DNA of 64,000 bases from Chondrus crispus (GCF_000350225.1 NW_005179343.1:248001-312000); one strand, 5' to 3'. Shown: positions 21,701-33,052, numbered from the stretch's first letter. A program made the numbers and translations. The notes: generated by a model not told the origin, from the letters alone.

Positions 21701-23488
21701 TCCGCTGCCGTCTTTGCGTTGAGACGTCGGTAGTCAACGCAATACCGAAGGGAGCCGTCTTTCTTCGGGACGAGCACCACCGGCGAAGCCCACTCGGTGC
21801 TCGCGGGTTCGATAACTCCGGCGTTCAACATCTTGTTGACTTCTTTAGCGACCATCTCACGCATGGCGGGCCCCTTTCGGTAGGGCATAGAACGAATCGG
21901 TTTCGTCCCCGCCTTGAGTGGTATGCGGTGCTCCGTTGCTCGTATCGTACCGAGCGCACCGCTCCACAGGCTGGAATGCTTACGGAGCATGTCGAGTACC
22001 TGTGCGCGGAGCTTGTCATCGTCGATGTATGACAAGTCCATTTCTTTTTCCCAATTCTCCGGCGAATTTTCGGGATCCTTATTTGTGACTCGCGCGGTGC
22101 CTTCCGTCGATGATGGGCACCCCGCCGGCTGATCGCCGGGGCCGTCGTGACTTCCCTCGGCGGTCTTATTTTCCGGGGAGCTTGGTCGGCCAGCTCGCCC
22201 TCTCCCGGCTTGCACGTCCAAGTCGGTGAGATGCAGCGCGTGTGCGATCTCCGCCCCGACTCGGCGCTCGGGCGTCAGGATCGCCAGCGGATTGCGCTTC
22301 GCGTAACCGACGACGGTGCGCTTCGGGAGCCGCCTCGCTCGGCGCGAAAAATTCGCCACAATCACGTCGAAGGTCTGGTTCGGTAAGACCTCGGCTACAC
22401 CGTTCGTGAGCCTCACTCCGTGTCGACGTTGGAGTTACGGCTTGGGTTCCAAGAAAACGAGGCCGCTCCCCGCGGTAGTGACGCGTATCCGTGCTTGCGA
22501 CATCGCGGGGATCGTGACCCGTCGGGCGACACGGATCGGCTGTGGGGCTTCTTCGCGTACGTCGGCCCGACTTGACTGGCGACCGTGGCGCCGGGTTGGG
22601 GGAGACGGCTCCCCCATCCCATCGAAAATGGCGACGGAGCCACCTTGCCGGAGCTCGAGCCTCTGCGCATCGATGTCGATACTTCGAACGTGCGCATCGA
22701 TAAACGCCGTGCCCAGGAGGACGGGCACCGCGAGCTGGTCGGCGACCACGAACGGAATGCGGAACGTCGTGTTCCGCAGTCGGACGGCCAGCTGCACGAC
22801 CGCAGTCAGCTTGAGCGGGTTACTGTTTGCGCCTGCCAACCGTGGCAGGCGTGCGTCGCGTACGACGTAGCGCGTCCAATCGGGAGGAAGGTCGGCCTTC
22901 CTCACCAAGTTATACCCGAGCAGGTATCGACTACAATGGTATGAGGCTTGAAAGCGTTCTTCTCGGTTGCAATCGAGCCGAGGACGTTGTATACCTTCGA
23001 TGTCATCAAGCAGATGACACCGTCGACTACCTTCGGTGACGATGGCTCGGCCAGGTCGTTCCGCTTGAGCCGCCGGCGTCGGTTCCGGCTTCTCTTCCGT
23101 GGTCTTCTGCCTCGGTCGCGGGGCGTCCGTCGGTCGGTGACGTCCTCGCGACAAGTCGCGTCCGTACGCGACTTGATTTCTTCTGTCGGCCCCGGACACA
23201 CGTGGGTCGGGCCGCCTGCGCGTTCGATGCGCTCCTTATTTGGCATGTGGCTCACGGTGGCCACGGTGCCTTCTTCCTCTAGGGTGCCGGGCTCTCGGTG
23301 GCCTCGGCGCCTTTGTCCTCCCGCACCTGACTTACGGAGGTCTCGGTGCGCTCGTGCGGAGTTGAGGGGAATATTATCGGCAAACATTCCCCTCCTCCGC
23401 CGGGGTTGAATCGTAACGGGTCTAGGTTGGTGTGACAAGACGGCTCACGCGACCGCGCGAACGTAACCGTCTTTACGGGTTTTTCGAA
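18772..23488 (-). pseudogene. pol: Element A pol (protease, RT, RNase H, integrase, chromodomain), broken
   Basis: Order in the element's sense: protease active site VDTCSG (about 22925), RT with LVYLDDVIVF (about 21450), RNase H with IDTDAS (about 20990), integrase zinc finger (LCHNPAIAGHPGQ ... CRTCAMN), DD35E core with SDNGPQF and HPQTNGQVERY, GPY/F region, and chromodomain (YAVEKLLKHREMEDGTTEFL). Compared with element B it has two single-base deletions (near 23284 and near 22916, the latter just after the protease motif). It also has TAA at 22435-22437, TAG at 20194-20196 (CAG in B) and TGA at 19555-19557 (CGA in B). Otherwise it is about 98% alike to B. It cannot make a full Pol. Confidence 0.95.
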
Positions 23489-25080
23489 CTACCCGAGCTG
23501 TCGGAGCTACCCGCCCTGCTATCGTTATCTAGCGCGTCAACGGGTCCCTGGCCGTGGTGGTGCGCGTCGTTCCTCCACTTTGGCTGGGCATCCTCTACGA
23601 AGTAATTGGATGCTTCGCCACCTTGAATTGCAACGTCCGGCCGTTGCAATATTTGAGGGGCGGCGAGAACCGGTTCTCCTCCGCCTCCTTCCGTGGGCTG
23701 AGGGTTCGGATCCCCAACCCAATCTTGGAGGTACATGATGGCGTTCTGTACCCCTTGGGGCAACTTGGTACGGCCCCGGTCGCCTCTTCCATCTCGACGG
23801 GGATACCGCGTATCCATCCGACGAGGGTCACGCCGATCCCTTTGATCGGTTCCCGGGTGTCGATACCCGCCTTCGCGAGGGGCGAAACGGACGCCCCCAC
23901 CCGCTCGGTTCGGGTCTCCTCGCCGCGGGCCTCGGTCTTCCCGCGTAGACTGCTGGATGAGATTGCGCATCCCGGGGCGCGTCTCCATCTGATAGCGGTA
24001 GTTCCTGTACGCCGTGAACTGACGTTGTTCAGGCGACAGGAACGGACACGCGTACATGGCGTGGCCATACGTCCGGCACAGCCAAAAAACGTATGCGCTG
24101 CCATCGGTCGACGCGAACGTCGCCGTGTGACGTGCCTCTTCGTCGGTGAGTCGAGGCACGTAAGGCGGCACGCGATCCCCTTCTCGACGGGAGATATCCA
24201 GCTCTGCCATGTTGTGGTTCGGACCACCCGTGGCTTCTGGCGTGCGCGCGAACGCAGTCGCGTAGCTTCCGGTCGATCCCGTGAAAGCTGTCGTTGGAGG
24301 TCGGCCTCCTGCGCGGTCGAAGCCTTGCGTAATGAGGACAGGGTCGGCCTGCCACTCATCTTCTCCAATGTGGAGGGCGGTCGCCTGCGAACTTGTTCCG
24401 TGCGACCTCGGAGTTCGGACTCCCTTCGCTGCCGGCTTCGGATCCGGCAGCGGCAATCCGCGGCGGGCGCGGTAGGTTGTTCCCTCAGCCATTGCGATAC
24501 GGCGAATCGTTGAGAGTTCGGTCTTCTGTTGTCCGGGCAACCTTTGCATCGTCTCTGCTACTGCGGCCCGTGTCGCAGTGGACAACTCGCGCACGAAGTA
24601 GTGCGCGAGGGCTTGTTCTGAGAACACGGCCGTGCATCGGAACGCGGCGGATTCCAGCCGGTCTGCGAACGTGTTCTCGGTTTCGTGAGGAAGCTGTCGC
24701 GCCGACGCGACAGCATCAAACGCTTCCCCTAAGACGTCGTCGGTTAGGTATCGTTTGACAAATTGGTTGACGAGACCAGGCCAGCTCGTATCGTCGTGGA
24801 GCTGGCCGGCGCGGAGGCCGCGCAAGGTGTAACTCGTATACAACCGCTCCGCGTCTCGCTCGAGGAAGTGAGCGAAGACACGGACTGCCACACCTTCGGT
24901 CAGGTGCTGGGCATTGAAGGTTATCCGGATATCCTTCAGGAACGGGAGCAACTGAATCGCATCAGTACCGTCGAAGCTCTTCATCGTGGGGCGGAGCCCA
25001 CGGCAGCGTTGGACGTACTTGGAGATCCGTCCCGCGTCACCCGAGGTAACGAGCCTCGAGGTGTTGTCCAACCGATACAT
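23473..25080 (-). CDS. gag: Element A Gag (capsid and zinc knuckle)
   Basis: A 535-residue open frame starting MYRLDNTSRLV. The N-terminal 200 residues are a capsid-like helical domain (FDGTDAIQLLPFLKDIR ... ETENTFADRLESAAFR). A zinc knuckle lies near residue 335, but its first Cys is lost: FWLCRTYGHAMYAC where element B has CWLC. The tail is Arg/Gly/Pro-rich, typical of nucleic-acid binding. The ORF stop overlaps the start of the pol frame, with a G AAA AAC slip site (23485-23479). Upstream it is separated by a TAG from another open region in the same frame (see 25084-26032). Confidence 0.9.
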   Translation of the reverse strand: MYRLDNTSRLVTSGDAGRISKYVQRCRGLRPTMKSFDGTDAIQLLPFLKDIRITFNAQHLTEGVAVRVFAHFLERDAERLYTSYTLRGLRAGQLHDDTSWPGLVNQFVKRYLTDDVLGEAFDAVASARQLPHETENTFADRLESAAFRCTAVFSEQALAHYFVRELSTATRAAVAETMQRLPGQQKTELSTIRRIAMAEGTTYRARRGLPLPDPKPAAKGVRTPRSHGTSSQATALHIGEDEWQADPVLITQGFDRAGGRPPTTAFTGSTGSYATAFARTPEATGGPNHNMAELDISRREGDRVPPYVPRLTDEEARHTATFASTDGSAYVFWLCRTYGHAMYACPFLSPEQRQFTAYRNYRYQMETRPGMRNLIQQSTREDRGPRRGDPNRAGGGVRFAPREGGYRHPGTDQRDRRDPRRMDTRYPRRDGRGDRGRTKLPQGVQNAIMYLQDWVGDPNPQPTEGGGGEPVLAAPQILQRPDVAIQGGEASNYFVEDAQPKWRNDAHHHGQGPVDALDNDSRAGSSDSSGSSKNP

Positions 25081-25083
25081 CCG

Positions 25084-26032
25084 CTAGTTCGCGACGGCGC
25101 TGAACTCCTGTATCATGGTGTGGACGGGTTCGACCCCAGGTTCGGCGGGACCCAACGTTCCGAACGGAGTGACGGGCAGTGTTCGGACATCGACGGGGCC
25201 GGGATGCGCGGTAAGATCCGCCGGCTGGTAGCCGCCCCAGCGAGGATCGAAGGGGAGAATTGGTTCCCCTGATCCGCGGGCGACTCCTCCACGGCCCTGG
25301 TCGAGTTCGGTCGGTACCCGTCGTGACTGCCGCATGCTTCCGGGGACATGCGGCAGGGCTTGAGTCTCAGACGCGAAGTTCGCGTCCGCCGTCGGCTTGC
25401 TGTCCTCCGCCGTCCGGCTGGTGACGGCACCAGCCGGGGGCCACTCTTGCGATCCGGACGCGACCGGAGGAACAGTGGCACCGGGCCTACTCGAGGGGGC
25501 TCCGGGCGGCCTCTCGGCCGAGGTCTGTTCCATCTCACGGGCACGGCGGCGCGTTGAGTTAAGTTCCGCCGCCATGTGTGCGAACGCTCCCATCTGTTCG
25601 GCAGATGGGAAGGGTTGCGGGTCTCGTCGAACCCTGGAGTTTGCACTCGCGGGTCGACCCGCAACCTCTACGGCGGGGGAATCAATGCGCGCGTCCTCGA
25701 CCAGCGCCACACGGGCGTGTAGCTGGTGGACGAGTGCGCGCAGGTTCTCCAAGGACTGAGTTACGCGCTCGAACCTTCCTTCGCGGAGGGAGCGCAACTC
25801 TTCCATACAGCGGGCGTAGCCGCTGTCGGAGACGTCGATACGGAGAGATGTCCGGACATCCTCGATGTACTCGACGATGCGATCGTACATCGCGCAAGCG
25901 TGTCCTTCGGAGAGGTAGGGCGACGGTTCGCGGTCCCGAGGACCTGCGTCGCCGTCGCCCACTTGGACGTAGCGCGGCCTCTCGCACATCCGCCGGCTCG
26001 GATCGGATTGAGGTCGGGTACTCGGCACCCAT
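25084..26032 (-). pseudogene. Element A upstream gag region (5' ORF ending in TAG)
   Basis: In the element's sense it starts at ATG 26032 (MGAEYPTSIRSEPADVREAAL) and ends SAVAN followed by TAG, one codon (CGG) before the Gag ATG in the same frame. Element B has the same layout intact (51000-51950). Here a 2-base deletion near 25975 breaks the N-terminus, so the first about 20 codons are out of frame with the rest. The middle predicts a coiled coil (RFERVTQSLENLRALVHQL). It probably belongs to an extended Gag; I do not recognise a specific domain. Confidence 0.75.
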
Positions 26033-26090
26033 CTCAACGCGTACGGACGCGGAGGTAAAGGACAACCTTCTCGGCGTGATCTTGAAGGTG

Positions 26091-26108
26091 TTCTAAGTCG
26101 GGAGACCA
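26091..26108 (-). other. Element A primer-binding site
   Basis: TGGTCTCCCGACTTAGAA in the element's sense, one base after the 5' LTR. Beginning with TGG, it can pair with a tRNA 3' CCA end. It is shared with elements B, D and E (one difference here). I could not assign the tRNA. Confidence 0.8.
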
Positions 26109-26109
26109 G

Positions 26110-26746
26110 TGTCGCATAAACACCCCACACAAGGGAGAGGGGTGTTCGCGATGTTCGGCGGAAGACCCCGGATCGGCGTACCGAGGGTCTTGAACCAACC
26201 AACGCCACCGGAAGCGGGCCGGTAGCGGGTGGTAGAGCGTGGTCGGCGGGGACGCCCGCGTAGGCGAGTGAATCGACGCCTCGACGCCCCGAAGCAGTAC
26301 CGGTTGACGATCCGGTACTGACGGGCGGAGGCGGATCGCAGCTTGCCGCCGTGTCGCGCACGTCCACTACCCGCTCGGTGGTCACTACTCGCAGAACGGC
26401 GGTGTGAGTAGAATAAGCTGGGTGGTCGACCGTCGGTGGAGGGTTGCCTGTCCTGGTCCCCTCCCCCGGCGGTCGCTCCCTATATTTATTGTACAAGTTA
26501 ATTAACCGTCTACAGTACAGTACGGACTGTACTGTAGTCGGCTTACTGTAGACAGTGCGGGCCGGCCCGCACTGTAACGCTGTCAGCCGTCGGGGCTGAC
26601 AGCACACGTGTGCTACACGTGGGGTACACGTGTGGGTGCTCGCGCGCTGTAAGTTCCGCGCGCGCACGCTGTAAGGTCCGTACCTTACAGCGTTAGATCT
26701 AATTCTAAATCTAATAGGTAGTAAAGTAGTCGGCGGTTATGCTACA
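26110..26746 (-). repeat. Element A 5' LTR
   Basis: 637 bp, about 96% identical to the 3' LTR by eye count. An ORF runs in from the LTR toward gag, but it crosses the TATA region and its start would lie upstream of transcription, so it is not a gene start. Confidence 0.95.
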
Positions 26747-27117
26747 GAAAGGAGGTGAATGACCCCCTAAGAAACGAGAGAGGGAATGGTGCAGGAGTCT
26801 CACGTTCGAAGTTGTGCGTCGTGGTGTCGAGAAGCGCAGTTATGCAGACGGAGGAGGGGGAGGGTGCCGACGAAAAACTGCCACACCACTGCCACGCTAG
26901 TATTCCAAAGGGGGCACCGTCTGGCCTCCGAAAATGATTGCGGTGAGAACAGTCAGCCTGCGAATGATGCAATGCTGTACAGTGCTCGGGCCGCCGCCGC
27001 GAGCAACACGGAAAAATAATGAAAAATAGCCCCTACTGTACGCGTATACGGCGCGCCGCGTGCACGCCCGTACCTCACAGTTAACATGCAATGGCAATAG
27101 ACCAAGGAACGCGCCGC

Positions 27118-27222
27118 GACCCGCTGAGCATTTTCAGTTTTACACATGTCATGCCTGTGTTCGCCATCCGAAGTGTACGCGTACGCTTTGAATGATGAAC
27201 GAGGTCCAGGTCATAAACGTGT
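27118..27222 (+). repeat. Diverged direct repeat, copy 1
   Basis: Shares TTTTCAGTTTTACA, ATCCGAAGTGTACGCGTAC and GGTCCAGGT blocks with 28188-28292. The origin is unknown. Confidence 0.6.
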
Positions 27223-28187
27223 TAAGTGAAAAAATGGAGCATGCTGAGAATGTACTGTTGTCATAAGTGGCAGCGTATAGGAGCGAACGGGCGCAGAGCA
27301 TGTGATATGTGGCAAACGTGTAAGGGCGAAAGGGCGCATAGTACAGAGCAAGTAAGGACTAAGACAGAATTAAGGTCAGCACAGAGGCTAGACGGAGGGT
27401 GATATGCACTCGAAGAACCCGACAGTAGTACAGTGGTGCTCCTCAATAATTCGCAGTTAAATAGTTCGTTTGGTCAATAGTTCGCCTTTCGAACCGTGTC
27501 ACGCCTTCTCAGATGTATACACGTGTACTCGTGTAGACCGTTGTGGTCTCGACCGTTGTTTGAGGGAGTGGAGGTTTTAGCAGAAAGGACAGGTCTTATT
27601 GCGGCCAGCGAAGGGCTTCGTCGGTCAAAACGAGTCTTTTTCGAGACCTACCGAGAGCAGACATGGAATAGAACACGGCAGACAATCATTTCAGAGCATT
27701 GTAATCAATAAATGGACATGTGCCAGAAAGGCAAGCATAATAGTTCGTTCTGGCAATAGTTCGTATCTGTGGGTCCTGGAACGGGGGCGAACTATTGAGA
27801 GCTACCTACTTTATGGGGGAATGCAGAGAGAGGGGACGCGGAGAGAGGTCAGAGAGGGGAGTGCGCATTTTGGTGTTCAGAGAGAGGCGCACACAATTGA
27901 CAAGCGGTTGATACCGTTGGACAATTGCGGAGAGATCCGGTAAGTTCGAAGAGAATGGCATACGGATAGGCCCATAAACAGTGAGAGAGAGAGAGAAATC
28001 TCACTGGGAAGGGAAGAATCACTCGCAACAGCCTTTGTCAAAATCCTTTACAGTCCAGCTGTGCACCTTTGCTAGAAGGATGCAGACACTGAATAAACAG
28101 GCAGAATCGGTTCCTGTGACATTTGTACAGTGCAACCGTGTACATGGGTTTCACGTGTACACGTCGGTAATCCAAACTCGTTTGCAC

Positions 28188-28292
28188 GACCGGCTCGGTA
28201 TTTTCAGTTTTACAAGTGTCATGCGTATGGTCCCCATCCAAAGTGTACGCGTACACTTTGGATGATGGCGGGGTCCAGGTTAAACACGTGTC
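28188..28292 (+). repeat. Diverged direct repeat, copy 2
   Basis: Partner of 27118-27222, in the same orientation and about 1.07 kb away. No coding content. Confidence 0.6.
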
Positions 28293-29390
28293 AAGCGCCA
28301 GCGCTCCCGGATTTTAATTTTTGGGCAAATTTGGTAACGCGTGACAGCGCATCAATCACGGAATGGGCGTTTATCTATGCAGAAAATATTTTGGCGAGAA
28401 AATTGTGCAAATTTGGGGTGATTTTGCCAAGGGTTCACGGCCGTACCTGGGCCCACACGCACGCGCGCACCCGTACTGTACACGTCAAGCGTCGTAGACG
28501 CTGCGTGCTGTACGGGTCGGATGGACACTGACAAGACGGCAGCGCGGGGCCTCCGTACTCTTCGGATGAGTATGTGCTGTGCCCTTGTGCCCCTTGTCGC
28601 CGAGGTGGAGGGGCACCAAGGAAGACGACTGCCGTGCGCCGCGCCCTCCCCGCGGACGGCGAAGGTCGCTAAGTATAAGGACATCTGCTGTGCGCTCACG
28701 CCCTCGCCGCCGACGGCGAGGAACGCGGAGGGGAAAAACGCACGCGAGCGACAACCGTGTGCGCAAGCCCTGCGAGAGAGACACACTGTACGCTTTCGCA
28801 GAGAGGTACGAAAAAGACTGGCCACTCCGACGCTCTCACTGATCTGAGCCGACAGTTTCGGAGTCATGTCGGTCGTACCCATCAACAGGGTAGCCCACGG
28901 CAAGACGGCAGCGCGCACGCGATCCGAACCGCACTTCCAAGCAAACTCCCTCTCCCTTTGAATAATTGAGGGTGTACCGACGATCGAAGAATGGCCTAGA
29001 AAGGAGGCGCACCGGACTCGACGACGCTTAAGTCATGGAGAGCGGTAATGTCTGACAGAACGGACTGAGACGACAGCCGGCTGCGTACGGGCTCCTGAGA
29101 ACCCCGACGGTATCCTGCATTCGAGCTCAAGCGAGGAGGCTCACCTCAACTTCCCTGGAAAGGGGTGCGAAGTTGGACCGACCACGGGGAGGGACCGAAA
29201 CCCTTGACGACATGGGGCCTCAAGAGCAGTGAGAACTTGATGAGGGAGAAGACAAGAAGATACACAACCGACCGTGTGACGAACGCCGACCCCCGACAGG
29301 TTCTACACCCGTGCAGACATGCCCTCCGTGCGATCAGGGATTTTAGAAGGCGAACAGCTCGGGCAAAGGGGAGAGGGTAACAGAGAGACC

Positions 29391-30060
29391 TGTAGTATAA
29401 CCCCTCTCGGCGCTTTAACTTAGATTAGATAAAGAATGAGATCAGATACTGTAGAGCCCGACGCTTTACAGTACCACCACGCGTGTCGACGTGTACCCCA
29501 CGGGTACGAAGGACACGCACATACATGGGCACATGTGTCTCACGCGTGAACGAAGCGCACGCATACATGGGTACTACGTGTACTGTCAGCCTCGACGGCT
29601 GACAGTATTACATTACAGAACTGAGATACTGTAGTGTTATGATATATTACTTTGTATATTAAATACGGAGCGGACCGGTGCCGACGAAGGGGGACAAGCA
29701 CGGACTGGTCCACGACCTTCCGCCTAGGTCCGACTTCCAACTTATTCTACACGAACGCTCCCGCTTAGCGCGCGTCTACACGGAACTAAACGGGTCGAGG
29801 ACGCGCCCGCACGCGAGCGAGCCTAGATCCGCCTCCGCCAGTCAGCGCTGGTACGTTACCCAGCGTTGCTCCGGGTCGTCGAGGTGTAGATCGACCCGCG
29901 CGTGCGCGCTGTCGTGCAATACGGCCACGTGTGGCGAGCCGTAGGCATAGCGACGCGCGTCCGTACGCGTAAGGGACTTCGGGCGACCACCCGGTGGAGG
30001 ACCGGAACCGGGATCCGAGCTCGGCTTGCGCGGTAGAAATGTAGCAAGGTAGTCAGCAAT
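29391..30060 (+). repeat. Diverged LTR related to the A/B family
   Basis: Starts TGTAGTATAACCCCTC after a purine-rich tract, like the A/B LTR start TGTAGCATAACCGCC. It keeps the hairpin CTGTCAGCC-TCGAC-GGCTGACAG-type block, the TATA-like TTTGTATATTAAATA and the CGCCTCCGCC...CTCCGGG(T/G)CGTCGAGG block. The 3' end could not be fixed. It may be a solo LTR or the 3' LTR of a decayed element to its left. Confidence 0.65.
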
Positions 30061-30958
30061 AAAAGGGGGTAGAATTAAGGGAAAAAAGAGCTAGCGAAAC
30101 GGACAGCACAGTAGTTAACGTAGGTCTTGCGCGGGTGCATCGACGCGCGCGGGGAAGGCAGTTGGGATTCTAGGGGTGTAGATGGCTCGGTCGGTATGGG
30201 CGAGCCAGTACAGGGTCGAGGCCACAACCTACAATCCAGAAACCAAGGAAAAAGACCCGAGGCTTCGTGCCTCTTTACTTGGAGTATCGGGTTGACTATA
30301 TGGTCCCCGTCGCCCTAATGGTGAGGCTAAATTATAGTAATAATTAGTATATACGGGTGCAGCCCCGAGGGGACCAGGTAAAGCCCCTATAGGCCCGAGG
30401 TGTTGCGGAGGGATTACACGTGTCCACTGGGAGGGTGGCAGAGAGGCAGGGGAGTCCACATGTACCCGTGGTACACGTTGATGGCCGTGCGCGCGATTTT
30501 TGTGAGATAGGGACAGCTGTCCTCAGTCGGGTACAGTGCACTACAGATCCACCTTCTTAGAGAAACACGCGTCCCCGTGTGTGTGTAGGGGAGAAATAAT
30601 CCGATAAATGAGCCGGCTGCGCTGAGGTATCGACACAGAGAGGGCGTCTGTGGAGAGGCGAGCCAGCGAGTGACGAGAACCGGTCCAGTTGCCTATTTCT
30701 TCGGCCAGCTTGAAGTCCCAGACCGGTCTGGTGCGGGAGCATACCAGAGATTCCCAACTTCCATTCTCCTTGTCCGTTCGTACCCCCTTTTTCCTTTCCC
30801 TTCGTACTACGTGGGCCGAGAGGGAAGCTCCCCCTCGAGGATTTGAACAGTACGCGGCGTCCGGCGAGTTGAGGGGGTCACTCTAAAGAGCGAACCATCC
30901 TTCGGTGTGTCATCCTGAGTGAAAAACTATGACACACATGGCGGGGCGGCGCGGGGGT
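30061..30958. other. Non-coding sequence left of the chromodomain relic
   Basis: Probably the 3' LTR or flank of the reverse-oriented element whose chromodomain lies at 30959-31321, but I could not find a second LTR copy. It contains a small inverted repeat, GTGTGTCAT...ATGACACAC (30905-30937). Confidence 0.35.
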
Positions 30959-31321
30959 TTAGTTGTCGACCCCGACAATACCGAGGGTATACCAGAGTTG
31001 GAGGTTTGGTGTTGGGAGACGTTCGCGCCTACAGAACCGCAAGACGGTATTGTAGTCGATGTAGTTCCCCAGCTCCCAGGTGTCGGCCTCGGAAGTATAC
31101 CCATACCACCGGACGCGGAAAAGCGGCATTCTGTCCGTTCCCGGCCTATGTCCGGTGAGGGCCTCGACCAAATAGGTCTTGGGGATCTCGTCCGTCGGAG
31201 AGGGCTGTTTGTTCGTCTCCGAGGGCGTGCTTGGCGCGTGTTGAGGGGAGCTCTCAACAGCGAGTGACGGGGAAGGACGATGTCCCGGAGAAATAAGGAG
31301 AGGGTGACCGAAGGTACACAT
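30959..31321 (-). pseudogene. Chromodomain relic of a Ty3/Gypsy pol
   Basis: A 120-codon open stretch whose second half reads TYLVEALTGHRPGTDRMP, LFRVRWYGYTSEADTWELG and TVLRFCRRERLP. This is a chromodomain pattern (VEAL..HR...FLVRW.GY....TWE) found at the C-terminus of chromovirus Pol. It is on the opposite strand to element D and no RT or integrase is attached, so it is a separate broken element. Confidence 0.75.
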
Positions 31322-32032
31322 AGACGCTAATTTCGTGACGTGCCCCCGGTGATTTCTTCTGTACCCGGCGGCGTCCCATTGAGGCGGCGAGTGAACTCCG
31401 TGCTCACCGCTGGGTCAGCGTTCTCGGTCGCCCTACAGGAGGGGGTGGGTACAAGTGGGACAAGTCGGGTATAACCCGGGACATGTACTTTTTAATTCAA
31501 TTAAATATTTCGTCTGAAAAGAGCTCTCCTTGACAGACTTTCGGCTCAACGGTTCTCCATTGTAGCTGAACGGCTGCATGAAAGTAAAAGATAAATACAT
31601 ACAACGCTCGATGACAGTCTCCTTACAGTTCCCGCGAAGAACTGAGAACGATAATGCAAAAGTACAAGTGATACGGGTCACATAACATGGATATCAAAGC
31701 ATAGTTGGCGGCAAAGCGAAACAGGACCGGAAAGAATCGAAAGAACGGAAGTCCATTCCGCGGGAAACAGTAAATGTAAGAATATAATACATATAATAGT
31801 GGAGCATTCCGAAGCATAACGGCTCTGTCCCGTGATATTGGTACGTCATTGCCTCGCGATGACAAAGGCACAGCGGTATCAGAAGCGTCAAGAAGCTCGG
31901 CTCCGCGCTGCATTGAGTGCCCACAAACGAGGCCTGCCAGTCCGCAAAGCCGCCTGTAGTGCAATAATCGGCCGCACCGTGAGGGGGAGGAAAGAAAGGA
32001 ATTGAGGCGTATGAAAAAGTGGGGCGATGACA
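31322..32032. other. No gene seen
   Basis: AT-richer non-coding sequence between the chromodomain relic and the start of the family D LTR. The ORFs here are short and lack any recognised motif. Confidence 0.4.
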
Positions 32033-32518
32033 AGTGAAAATTATTTCACTTTATTTTTTTAATTATTAATTTTAATTAGTTGCATATTAGTTATTTGGCA
32101 TTAGATTAGATCTAGGATCTAGCGCCGAGAGCTACTGTAGTGGCTCCCGCGGGCGATATATACCTTAGCCCTCTGACCACCAAGTCAGTAAAGGTAACCC
32201 GAGTTGCCGGAGTTAGATCTCGCATTCGTCGAAGACCGCTTCTGTTCACGAGACGCGCTTCCCTTCTGAGCTGCTAACGACATCCTCTATTGCTCGAGGT
32301 CCCATTTCTTTTCCTTATCCTTTTACCTTTTCTATCTCTACATCTATTTTTCCCTTAATTGTGTTAGTTCCATTGGAGTCGGTTGCGACCGATCCGGTCT
32401 AGGTGTTTTAGCCATCGGGCCACACGTTGTGTAGCGCTGCTACTGTTTCAAGTTCCGTAGGAAGGCTGTTGTAACGACGCCTCCGTCGAAGGTCTTACTG
32501 GATAAGACAGAGTTGGTA
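32033..32518 (+). repeat. Element D 5' LTR, first half
   Basis: Aligns with the reverse complement of 8070-8556. It includes the AT-rich start, GGATCTAGCGCC and GGTTGCGACCG blocks. It is cut at 32518/32523 by element E (target duplication CCACC). Confidence 0.75.
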
Positions 32519-32523
32519 CCACC

Positions 32524-33052
32524 TGTAATAATATGGATCCTTCCGGTTCGGTGTTAATCCGTCACGGAGGGGATGTCCACGGTAGCGGTAAATTACAACG
32601 CCAGCAACCTCACTAGGAGGGTGGCTTGTGCGAGACCGAAACGGACGAAGGGAGATGCTACCCCTGAAGACGAGAGGTGAGTCCTAATTAGGAAGTTGGG
32701 GGCTAGCTCAGAGGGAATGGGGTAGCTGGTTTATTCTCCGGGAGGAAGGCAGTTCCTCTCTAGTACGTCTGCCTCCCTCAGGTCTCAAGCTACTGTACGA
32801 CTACTGTACAGTAGCTATCACAACTACTGTACGACTACTGTACAGTAGCTATCACAACTACTGTAAGAGACACCTCCCGTGTACACGTGTGTCACTGCGC
32901 CCCTGGCACCACGTGTACACGGACCTGTAAACTAGAACACGTGTGCTGTCACTGCAGCTTGCACGTGTTCACTACGCAACGTATGGTACCTGTAAATTAG
33001 GCCACTCTAGCTACTGTAGAGCGTCCGAGAACGGAATTGTCATACTACTACA
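32524..33052 (-). repeat. Element E 3' LTR
   Basis: 529 bp, TGTAATAATATGG...CATACTACTACA on the plus strand. It carries the 34-bp unit starting CTACTGTACGACTACTGTAC twice (32790-32823, 32824-32857), where the partner LTR has it once. The unit contains the palindrome CTACTGTACAGTAG. Confidence 0.95.

Larger units (their letters stand above)
11612..26746 (-). mobile_element. Element A: complete 15.1-kb Ty3/Gypsy chromovirus with antisense accessory gene
   Basis: Full-length element in reverse orientation, flanked by a perfect 5-bp target duplication GAAAG (11607-11611 and 26747-26751). LTRs are 637 bp each. By eye I count about 25 differences between them (about 96% identity), so the insertion is not recent. 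Order in the element's sense: 5' LTR (26746-26110), PBS (26108-26091), upstream gag region, gag, pol (ending 18772), a first hairpin/purine tract, a 6.5-kb module with an oppositely oriented gene (14591-16858, plus strand), a second hairpin/purine tract, and the 3' LTR (12248-11612). At 15.1 kb it is about twice the usual Ty3/Gypsy size. gag and pol are broken. Confidence 0.95.
26752..29390. other. Non-coding repeat debris
   Basis: No convincing coding sequence. A diverged direct repeat of about 105 bases lies at 27118-27222 and 28188-28292. Short AATAGTTCG motifs occur in direct and inverted copies around 27462-27488, 27738-27766 and 27788. The end, from about 28970, may be the 3' internal part of the element whose LTR starts at 29391, since a purine-rich AAAGGGGAGAGGG precedes it. 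Confidence 0.5.

Noticed and set aside
32790-32857. CRISPR-like or satellite array from the repeated CTACTGTAC units
   Set aside because: Only two units, inside an LTR, with the single-unit state in the partner LTR; a simple tandem duplication.
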